Shown in pieces: positions 51,401 through 63,400 of a stretch of DNA of 64,000 nt. Below the pieces are notes generated by a model. It had not been told where the DNA came from. It made no database searches and worked only from the letters and a program-made list of their open reading frames with translations. The position numbers and the translations under genes were made by a program. Source of the DNA: Chiridota heheva (taxonomy: Eukaryota > Echinodermata > Holothuroidea > Apodida > Chiridotidae); the NCBI GenBank assembly GCA_020152595.1, contig JAIGNY010001174.1, positions 1,134,001-1,198,000 on the forward strand, read 5' to 3'. The number at the start of each line of letters is the position of its first letter. Within the stretch, counting starts at the first letter, position 1.

Positions 51401-54400
51401 CAATGGAGTCAATACTTTTGATTTTTTTACTTTAAGTGGTTCTGCATGGGGGTCAGATCTTACCTTAAATATTTTATTTGAATTATTTGATTGGCAAAAA
51501 TGTACCTTTTTCTGCACAATTGGTTGCGAGAAAATCGCAAAAGAAAAAAGCATTTTTTCAGCTTGATGCAAAAATCCAGAATAAGGCTTAATACGCAATG
51601 ACGACATTTTGGGAATGACTGTATGTAAACAATGCATCGATGCCACATATGACGTGTGGCTACCATTGAAATTTCACAACTAGTATCAACAGCATCTCTG
51701 TTTGTTCTTCTAAAATATTACATTTTCCAAGCAAATATAAAACAAAATGCCACAGTGTTGTGTAGTTGGAGGATGCAGTAATATAAATTCTCAAATTAAA
51801 AGTCATTAATCAATGGCAAAGGGCAACAAAACGAGATAATTCTGGACGTGTTTTGTGCACTTGACATGAACCATGAGTTTTGGGGCTTACCGGGTACAGT
51901 GTCATATTCAGCTCATGCCAGATTGCTATCCCTGTTCTGTTCGATTTAAACAGCTTGACCGCATCATCTCTGACATAAAAATTAAACTGTTACTCGAGTA
52001 ATAAAATTCAAAGGAAAGAAACAGAGGAAGAAAATAAACTAGAATGGTAAATACCATCATGGTTCGCATGCCCATGCAAATTGACAGCCATATCATGACC
52101 CGACCAATTATACAAATGGCATCTAACACTAAGTTCCACATGGCATCCCATGTCCCACATGGCATCCCACCCCATGTCCCACATGGCATCCCACCCCATT
52201 TCCCACATGGCATCACCCCACCCCATATCCCACATGACATCCCATCCCATATCCCACATGGCATTCCACCATATCTCCCACATGGCATCCCACCCCATGT
52301 GCCACATAACATCCCATGTCCCACGTGGCATTCCATCATATGTCCCACAGTGCATCTGATCCTATGACCCACATGGCATTCCACCCTATGTCCCACATCC
52401 CATGTCCCAAATGACATCCCACCTCATGTCCCACATGACATCCCACGACTTGTCCCACATGGCATTTCACCATTTCTCCCACACAACATTCCACCATACA
52501 GTGTCCCACATGGCATTCCACCATATGTCCCACATGGCATCCCATGCTATGACCCACATGGATCCCATCCTACATGTATGTCCCACATTAATCCAACCAT
52601 ATGTCCCACATGGAATCCCTCCCTGTGTCCCACATCAGTGGCTTCCCACCTGTCCCAAATGGCATCCCACCATATGTTCCACAAGGTATCCCTCCCAATG
52701 TCCCATTGACATCCTACTTTATGTCCCACATGGCATTACATCCCATGTCCCCATGGCCTCCTACCCTATGTCCCACATAGCCTCCTACCCTATGTCACAC
52801 ATAGCATCCTACCTTATGTCACACATGGCATCCTACCTTGTCACACATGACATCCCAACCTTTGTCACACTCTTGTGTTACTGTGGCATCCCACCATGTC
52901 CCACATGGCATTCTACCCTGTCCCACATGGCATCCCACCCCATGTCCCACATGACATCCCATCCATAAGAAGTCTCATCCTAGCTATCAAATGTTTCCCA
53001 TATAACTTATATGCAAATGATGACATCCCATAGGACATTGCATCCCACCCTATGTCCTGCATGGCATTCATAAGAAGCATTCCACCATAAATCCTACATC
53101 TTATCCTGTTCCACAGCATATCACAGTCCCTGAATAAGTCCCATATACTAAGAAATCCTAGATACCACATATGCAAATGAGTTATTGAATAAGAAAAAAA
53201 GGTGGAGTCAAATAATTATGCCTGATTGGTTCGCATTATGCTTTGCATGCAAACCAATAAAAACAAGACTGTGAGATTCAAACTCAGAACCTCTCGCTCA
53301 AAAGACAAAGCTGACTGGGCTGCTTAATCAGTTAAAAATTTGTATAATTTATTTAGATATAGTGTGGAATATGATCGAACAAGGAAGAAATATCGATCAA
53401 ATAGAACTAAATTGTAATTATTGTCCATATGCCAAGCCGATCCTTTTAGCATATCAAAATTAAAAAATTAATTACCAAAATGCTCACAATTTCTTCGCAA
53501 ACTTTCAATTCAAGTGCAAAAATGCAAACAAAATTGCATGAATGAAGTATTAAGTTCATGTAGGCCTGTTGACTATTAAAACGTCAAGCAACAGAGACTT
53601 GCAGATTGATAAAGAAAAAACTTATATTTCATAAGACGTAAAAAAAAGAAGGTAGATGTTGTAACAAACACTTCAATTTAATTATGTTTAAGAAAATGTT
53701 GCTTGCAAAACAGTAAAAATTTCATGCCAACTCACACAGGCTTTGTACTGTAGGACTGTGTAAGGGTTGTAAGCCTGATTCTTCTTTCTTGTTTGCAAGC
53801 AGTTCAAATTCAAAAAGAATGACAGCCCTTTATTATGAGAATGTTCTTCATTCATACTGTAGCTTGAACTTGAAAATGACAAATTAAGATCTGGACAGCC
53901 CGAAAAACTTTCGCAATCAGACGCTATTTGTATGTGGTAAGTATGTGTGTGATGCATTGTTTACAATCAGCAGTCCCTGAAATGACGTAGCAAACTGTTA
54001 TGACATCACAAATCCCTTTCAATTTTTTTTTTTTTTTGAGTAAGCAATAAATGAAGTCTTTTTTCATCATGAAAATGGACTTAAAACCAATATTTCTTGA
54101 CGGAGGATATGAAAAACCTATATCAGGTTAAATCTCTAATTTTTTAGAAGGCATGGCAGGACCACTTTAATAGTAGGAAATCTAAAAACTGCATTGAAAA
54201 AGTACCATTTCAAGTGTATTTAAACAAAGAGTATTACAAATATATATATAAATATGCATCATTATTGATAATCAATTTTAATGTATTGCTAATCATTTTT
54301 ATAAAAATTGTAGCAAAACTGCTAATCAAATTTGTACAAACAAATTGCTACCTGGTTTAGTACCGTAATTTTCAGAAGTACACCAAAATTGCTCCAATTA

Positions 54401-57400
54401 CGATGCTAAGTAACAAAATCACGCAACCAGTATGGCAAAAGTATCAACTCCATTGCCCAAATAGACGTTGGAATTTTGCTTTCCAAATCGTGAAGTTTAG
54501 TTCTACAGTATAAATCATCATTTTTATAGAAAATGTGCATGAAAATTTGGTTTAGAAAGAAAAGAAAAGTTCCCATTAATGTCATTTAATCTTAACATTA
54601 CATAACTTTTTTGTCATACTCGCTACGGCTTTCAGTGAAAATCTTGCACACTGTGATACATCGGCGCCTCGCCGTTACCATTTTCAAAAGTACACCACCA
54701 CCCCGGAAATCCAGTTCATATCAGTCCTCTGGTAAAATGGCTGCAATGTTTGGGTAGCATACTGAATTTCAGCTCTGTTGAACACTTTTTGTTCGTTTAT
54801 TTTGCAATATTTTTTCTTTCTTGCAAAATTGATATGCCTCATCAGGTATTTAATAAGTAAATGTACTGATCACTCCAATAAAGTATTTTCACCATGTATT
54901 TTTTGGTCAATTTTACAACTTTTAAAACAGGTCTTGATCAAAGCCTATCATTATGTTAATGTCAGTTTCACTGTCAAGACTTGTTTACTACTGCACATCG
55001 TGGTGCATATCGCAAGTTGATACTCAGATTTTGACGAAATCAAAGTGCAAAATATCCCCATTCGGTAGTGATTACTGCGCATTTGTGATTCTCACATTTC
55101 AAAAGGATTATGCTAATTTGGTTAAGATTTTGTAACAGTCATTGAATGGAGTTTTGTCAGCCGAATGTGTGTGTGAATTAAATGATATTGATTTTCAACA
55201 ACAAGACTGACTATGAAAAATGATTATTCAAATTTAATACTTAGTACACATTCATTTGTGAACGTTTAGTGTATACACACTATACGGTCACAGCTCTAGT
55301 GCCATTCTCATTTGCATACACACATGTATACAAGAATAAATTAAAGTGTTCTTACCTGGCAAACATTCCAATGGCATATGCAAATAAGTATGCATAATCC
55401 AGACTGCCAAGAAGTTCTTTTGCATTTCCACCATCTAAAAAAAAAAAATGATGTAATAGCTAAAAATAGAGCAATGACTGAATAGCTAAAAAGAACAAAC
55501 TTCCTTGATGTATGTACAGTAAATCATTACAACTGCAGTAAGACACCAACCAATTTAAAAAGCTTGCACCTGAAAAACTTGTTCCATTACTAAATTTTCA
55601 ATGGTAAATGTCTGACCAGAAGAGGCCATTTTGACTGCTTTAGTTTGCACATGCCTGTAATGACATCACTGGCCGGCATCCATTCCTTAATCAAATATAT
55701 CTTTTTTATAATTAATAATGATAAGCAATTTATAACCTACTTTGAAAACCAAGGTTCATAAAATCACTTGTCCAGTTGCCCAGGACAACCAAAATCATTG
55801 TCAGGACAATCATAAGTCTAAATAAATATGCCTGGCATGCAGGCAAGCTCATCTCCAGTTGAACCACGTTTGAAACAATATTTTGAACCCACTATATACT
55901 GCATTACCATATTCAATGTATTAAGCGCCCCTGCTCTATTAAGCGCCCACCAGACATTGTTTTGGCTAATAACAGAAATTGCTTAAAGACCTACGATAAG
56001 TTCTGTTACATTATTTGCTTATTTTGCGTCATGATATTTTTGTGGAGGTACAGTGGTTGTTGTGAGGCTAGTATAGAACCAGTTCACACAATGAAGTGTG
56101 AAAAACACACTGTACGCAACACCAGACTTATTGGGAAGAAACTTTGGCCTTATAGAGTGGTGCAATTCTATTCCCGTAAGCGCCCCGGGCGCTAACGTCA
56201 AATAAGGTATTTAAAATTTCTTACTCCCTTCCATAAAGTCACCCTCACCCTGACTAACCAGACTTTTACCACCATAAGCTAAGTCAACCTCAGTTCACTA
56301 TCGGTTCAAATCACATAGTGCACATTTTCTAGTTTTGTCTGACTAACCAGACTTTTACCACCATAAGCTGAGTCAACCTCAGTTCACTATCAGTTCAAAT
56401 CACATGGTGCACATTTTCTAGTTTTAATTTTTTTCGCAGTATCCAAACGTACCACCTAGGAATTTTAAAGCGCTACATAAACTAATATATATGATATTGT
56501 TTGAGGATTTTTTTAAATATTCGCTTGGTAAACCTTCAAATCTTGATATCTCAGAAAGCACGGTTTTGCTGGTTGGTTTTTGAGCTATGTTAAAGGAGAC
56601 ATAAAGTCTGATATAATCCTTATTTCATATGATAGAGGATTACAATCTAAACCAAGTACCAAAAACAGCAAGTTAAAATCTCATTTCTATCTCAAGTTAT
56701 TCATCTTTAAAGTCAAGACACGGAGGCTGCCACTTTGCTCAATTCTGAATTGAAATCTTGTGAATGATGAAATTAGTTCTCCAAAATAGACTAAGGAATG
56801 CAATTTCTTTATAACTGTACATTATGTTTCCATTCCAAAATTATGTGACACAAAGTTTTAATAGCATGTTTTGACAATTCCATGTGTAGATTATAAAAAA
56901 ATACAAAGGATTCCAACATCCTGCTGGGCTGATGACATTTGCATGTTTTGAAATCAAAATGGCAGCTCCCATGCATGGTACTATTTAGTAGTGGGATTCA
57001 AGTTTTTAATAATTACAAAAAATGTGTTAAATTTATTCTTTGGTCAGAAGATTTGTTAGTTTTAATTCTATCCTATGAAATAAGGATTATGTCAGACTTG
57101 ATGTCTCCTTTAAACTGGGCTTCTACATGTGTTATATATAGAAAGTATACAATTTGGGGTTTATGTCTCAACTTTTCAAAGTACAGTTTAGAAGACTTGA
57201 GGGCACAACTTGCATGTTTCCATCAAGAGGGAGAGTTACACTTTAAAATTTTGACATTTATGTTTAAAGGATCAGTTTTGCAGGGTCTGGCAAGTTCATC
57301 TTGAGAGGTCAAAAAAAACAAAGTGGCAAAGCATTCCAAAATCATATTCAAGAAATATTTAAAGAGGTAGGTTCGTCTCAGTAAAATACGGTAAAAATGG

Positions 57401-60400
57401 GGGATCCTTTATTTTGACGTCACTTCCGATTGTGGAGGCAAGATCCGATCCTCTGTCTGTTTGTACCACACAGTACAGCCAGACACTAGCATGTACGTTG
57501 TGTGTGCAGAATTACATACACAGCGCATTACGTCACTGTGACGAGAAACTTATTTGTTTTTTTCAATGCTTTTTTGTCAGAAAGTGAAAGTGAAATTTTA
57601 GTATTATAATACTACAATGATAGTCACCAAATGAAAATTACTGAGAAAAAAAGAAGAAGATGAAAGCAAAAAGTCAAAATAAACAATTTTACCGGGGCTT
57701 GAAATCACGACATGATTTGAAAAAAAAACGTTACTTGTGATCGCCGCAACCATTTGGGCTATCTCGTGTGGTAACCTTCAAGGCATTTTAAATAACTATA
57801 TACCTTGCAATACAAGACAACAAATCACGCAGCAAAATTTCAACCAATCAAAAAATTTGAAAGGAATTCTAAATATTGTGCACATATGACAATATCGCCT
57901 CTTTAAGTTTAAAGTGTAAAATCATTTGTGTAGAAACGACTGAAATCTGACTAGAGATCAGAATCAGACATCACAGCCCCAGATTCCTCAATCTTTATTC
58001 TATCATATTTTGTCTTGCAAATAAACCAATGGATATGTCAGGAAAGTAGTAAAACAAAATCTATTAAAGGTAATTATAATTCACCAGTTGAAGTACGAGG
58101 ACAAAAATTCAAAAGGTAAAAAGTTAAATAAATTTTCTTCAAAATACATTAACAATTGTTAAGAATGTTAGGATAAGGGCACCAACCTTCCATAGCTGTT
58201 TTACTACACCTAGTCATTTCTACACAAATCTTTCAACTTGGATATCTTCTTAATGGCATATGATTTCTGAATGCTTTTTTTCATCATTTTGTTTCTTTTA
58301 AATTCCTTTCATATAAAGCAAATATCATGCTTGGGCACTTATCAAATCCTTTAAATGCACAAAAAGCATTTTTGTTGTTACCCCTTTGTTCCCTTGTTAT
58401 AAAACTAAAACAAGTTTAAATTTTTGCAGAGTCTTTTACACTCAGTTTTGATACCATACAGTGCAATCATAATAAAACATTAGTTACAGCACAAAGTATA
58501 TTTATATGAATTAAAGTGAAAGGAAATTTTTCTTAAAGAGCACTGATGGAAATGAAAGTTGAATCAGGGAGGTGAAACTACAGTAACTAATTAACCTAAT
58601 TATCAAAGTGACAAATGAGCTAGATAATTACTCCAAGAATTCCATTGTACTATATGACAGAGATCGCCTCTAAAATTGATCGCATCAATGAAACATTTAA
58701 AAGAATGCATTATTTAAAGATTTAAATCTAGAAGATATTTTATATCATCTAAAGCCAATCGCCATGATTTGACCCAATGTCTGACCATCACACAGTTAAT
58801 AATGAGTCAAGGTTTTTGTGGAAGAGTCCCTTCCTGTCCATCGTGAAAGATAGTGGATATTCACTTCCAGGTAAAGTTCTGTGCTACAAAATTATAACTG
58901 TTAGAATGCTACAACAGTATTTGACATTTCGGATAAAAAATACTATGCTTATAGTATCTTCATCAGGTAGAAAAGTACGCCACCACCTTAGAGACCATCA
59001 CAGTGTTCACATTAAGGTACGGTATTACACGATTCCTGCACATATTATCATATTCCCACTCAAAAAGATTTAAAGGGGGAGGGATTTCCCACAAAAAAGG
59101 CAAAAAATATCTCCCCAAAGAGCCAAAAATGTCCAATTTAGCATTTCCAGCCACATTTTGGCATTGTTTCTATTTTTGGGTGTTTTTGGCCTAATTTCTT
59201 TCTTTCTTCAAAATTCCTACCCCCAAAAAAATTACACAAAGGGGAAAACAAAATCATGTCAAGCCCTGCCCACTATGCATATTTATGAAATCTAACATTT
59301 TTACATCACAAATATGCATGTACACACCAGCTAACATCATAAATATACCAAATATAAAACAAAACAGACATGCGGTTGCTGAAATATAAATATTTCCAGA
59401 TTTTAACATTAAGCCCCACCTACTCATTAATATACATGACATCACTATAATAAAAACTATAGGGCACATCTACGGACTATGGGCTATCTGTGTACCCCAT
59501 ATGATATGAATCCTGTGTATTGTTCTTGCTATATCGAGTTTACGAGCTGGAATCACACACATACACACACATACATACATACACACATACGCCATCATGA
59601 CCGCATTGGTTCCTGATGCTATCGCATCAGAACCTAAAAGATGTCTTGAACTTGCATGTGGTCATTACAAACATAATGCACTGAGCGTGAAGCTCATTCA
59701 TCTAACATATCACAGAGGGATACTAAACAGACAGTGACTGAACTAACATGTTCACCCGGTCACATGATGTAAGTGTAGTATCAAAAGTGCAGTAGTTCCA
59801 GTTTCACTTTCACTCTGTAAAGGAAACATAACAATTACTGTATAGGAGATAAACACAGATACAAAGAATTATTTGCCCCACTGAAACCTATGAAAAGAGA
59901 ATCAAGTTCAGATTCCATTCTGTACCAGAATGTGAATGATTTGGGATATTTTGTAATGTTTTCAAAAAATGTATTATCTCAAATCTTTTGGATGAGAGTA
60001 ATTTCAGTAGGGGTTTTACCAGAGGTTTAGGCCCTTTTTCAGTTTGAAGTGAAAAAGGTGTTATGCACCCTTGTCGAATGACTCAAATTTTGGTATTGAT
60101 CCATGGCAAGTTAGCTTTCTATATAAACTTTTTCTAAAGCAAATCTGGTCCAGTTTGGACCTCCTGCAAAGTTAAGACCTATTTCTTTTCTACCATACCT
60201 GAAATTTTAAAGTCCTAAGCTTTCTGTTCCATGAAAAGGAGCTCCCGAGAATACTTGTATGCAAAGCGCCCTGAGCATCATTTACAGCAAAAACCAGCAC
60301 TTTTAAGAATGCGAACTCTCTGGAATTATCATTTTGGGCTGTTGGAGTAATACCTAATTAGTTCTGTGCTACCTGAACTGTATGTTTACCCCTTATCACA

Positions 60401-63400
60401 TGATATACAGACCCCAAGCGTTGCTGTTTCACAGAGGCGGCCCGCCCCTCCCCTCTGTGGGCCTGCCCTTTCCCCTAGGGATCCGCCCTGCCCCCTGGGG
60501 ATCCACCCAGCCCCTCATGAGAAAAAATGCTATTTGTTTTATTAATTTATTTATTTATTTTTTATTAATTATCTTAATCAACCTCATAAACGAAATACCT
60601 TACAATGATACAGAACACAGAATGATAGCATAGTAAGAAATACAAAAGTATTCTTGGAGTAATGATAATGGTGGATTAACATATAAAGTTGATAGACACA
60701 GTGCACTGATGGAAAACAAGGAGATGATAATGAACTTTTGTTGCAAAATTATAATTCAATTTTTTGCAAAATAAGTTAATTGCTTTGAGTAATAAAGAAA
60801 TTCAATATTGAGTTCCAGAAACCTAGACTCCACTTGAAGGTGGGAGGAGGAGGAGGAGGAGGGAGGGGGAGGCATAACAAGAAGGTACCACTTACTTACC
60901 TACTTAATGTACATTGTACATACTTTACATGTACATAATGTACATGTACATACTGTACATGTACATACTGTACACATGTACATACTGTACATACTGTACA
61001 TGTACATACTGTACATGTACAGTATGTACATGTACATACTGTACATGTACATATTGTACATCCTGTACATGTACATACTGTACATGTACATACTGTACAT
61101 GTACAGTATATACATGTACATACTGTACATGTACATACTGTACATGTACATACTGTACATGTACATACTGTACATGTACATAATATACATGTACATACTG
61201 TACAAGTACATACTGTACATGTACATACTGTACATACTGTACATGTACATACTGTACATGCACAGTACAAGTCCAAGAATTATTGCTGCTGAAATACACC
61301 ATCAATCAATGGGGAGGAGTGGGAGGGGAATTCCCCAACTTTAAAGAAAAACCTTTAATTTTGGGCAAAATTAATTAAGACCCAAAAAGCTCAAAAATAT
61401 ATCCAAAATACCGAAAAAAAATATCACCTGGCACATTTTTCAAGTCGATTACTAATTTTCTTGACAAATCAAAAATTGAACATAAGTCAGGATTAAAATT
61501 ATTTGCACAAAAATATCTTGACCCTGGAATATTTTTGCACTGTATCTTAAAGGATTAGTTCAGTGGTTCCAAAAGTTGATCTTATATGAAAGAAAGTTTT
61601 CTTATTATATGACAAATTTTTGGCATGCCCACTACAATGGGAGGCATATATTGGAACACTTCCTGTCCCCCACACCAATCAATGTTGAGAGTAAAAATGA
61701 GTGACGCATGTTGTCATAATGACAAACTGTTACAGGCAGGTGGCAATTATTGCAGAGTGGTAGGTGGTAGGGGAGGGACGGGGAAGGGAGGGGAGGACTG
61801 GTAAGTAGCTGGGAGTGGGAGAGGATGGTTGGTTGTTGGTTGGTTGGTGGGATTTGAAGGACAACATTGGTCGGTCAAAATTGTGCCAGAGGTTTAAATT
61901 ATATCTAATTTTCGGAAATAGTTGTAAGAAACTTGAGCTGTTTATAAATCATATTTTACAGTCCAAGGCTTGAGAACACCTGCTGCTACTCCCCTGAATC
62001 ATTGTTGTCACTCAGTTTTACTCCCAACATTGATATGGGGGTGTGGGACAAGAAGTGTTCCAATGTATACCTTCCACTGAAAAGCGAATACCAAAAATTG
62101 GTTCTGCATGGGAATAAAAGCTTCTTGATTTTAAGGGGAACAAAATTTGATTCTTGGGTTTCCTCCCCCTCTTCTTCCTCACATACTTGATTGACTACAG
62201 TCAATCAATTGACTTTGATTGACTCAGAAATCCGGCATTATAGGGAGAAAAATCTAGAAGGTCAATGATGCTCTCGCTCAACAGGACAAACTGAAACCTT
62301 CAACTTACTAAATGGCTTCCAACAACACCAGCAGTCATAATTTGAGCCGTTCTTGGTGGTATTGAAAACTGGAAATAATGGTGTTGATCCTCCATCTGGT
62401 ATCTCAGAGCAATTTCTATTAAGAACGCCCTATGGGTTGAAAAAAATAAAGAAAACAAAACACCCTTTAACAAAATTTTAGCGAGTTCTCTCTTCTATTT
62501 CACACTGAGATGATGATAAAGAAAAAGAAAAATTGTCTTTTATAATCCTTCGCTCGGAACACAGCTGACTACTGTATAATTAAGCAAACTAGCTATTTAT
62601 CAGTGTTCACACTAATGTGCATGATTGCAGCATTGCAGGATTCCGGCACATATTATCGAATTCCCTTTCAAAAATGATTGAAGGTGGAATTCCACCAAAA
62701 AATAATAATAATAATAATAATTGGCCCAAAAAATGCAAAATTTGGCCCTTTTTTGTATAAAAGAAATCCCCCTTTTTAAAATCCCAAAAAAATTCAACAA
62801 GGGGGGAAATCCTCTCCCCTCCCCCATTTTGAACTCTATGTGTTCCCACTGCTATTTATATTATAGAATTTAAAGACTTCGTTTCATGAATTTGACACTT
62901 TTTGGCACAAGCATGAATTTGTGGTATCATCAGATCAGATCGTTAACTCACTTCAAATCAACATCAAACTGGGAAAATACACTTTCATCATCATTGAAAT
63001 AATTATAATACCAAATTACTATACAGTGCTTTTCCACTGTTTTTGAAATCTTAAAGGATTAGTTCAGTGGTGAAGCATGTTCATCTTATATGAAAATAGG
63101 ATTTCAAACGAAACAAAATGGTGAAGAAAGCATTCAAAAATCTTATTTCCATTAAGGAGATATATATTAGTTTAAAGTTTGGTAAAACTGAATCTATGAA
63201 GGGTATTTATGATATACCACCTGAAGAAAGTTTAAGGAAAAAAAAATCATTTAAATAGTGAAAAATTAAATAAACTCTCTTTAAAATTCATAAAGACTTT
63301 GAGGAATCTGAGGCTGTGACATCACAACTAGTGTGATTTCAGTTGTTTATACCAACATGATACTAAAATTTAAATTTGAATATCTCCTTAACGGAATAAG

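Larger units (their letters stand above)
51293..54562. mobile_element. 3.3 kb unit with about 128-bp inverted ends
   Basis: 51,293-51,421 pairs with 54,436-54,562 in inverse (shared tttagaaag, atgtgcat, tataaatcatcatttttat, aattttgct, ttgcccaaataga). A second pair is nested inside: 51,601-51,640 and 53,951-53,990 (gatgcattgtttac). It holds a THAP-like relic and a minisatellite. I see no clear target duplication. Confidence 0.65.

Noticed and set aside
52044-52968. ORFs with HGIPPHVP or SHMASHPM repeats, up to 188 codons, both strands
   Set aside because: A 24-bp array stays in frame by arithmetic; units decay without regard to reading frame.
60896-61344. ORFs of 89-145 codons (CTVCT, MYMYS repeats) on both strands
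   Set aside because: Translation of the TGTACA array.
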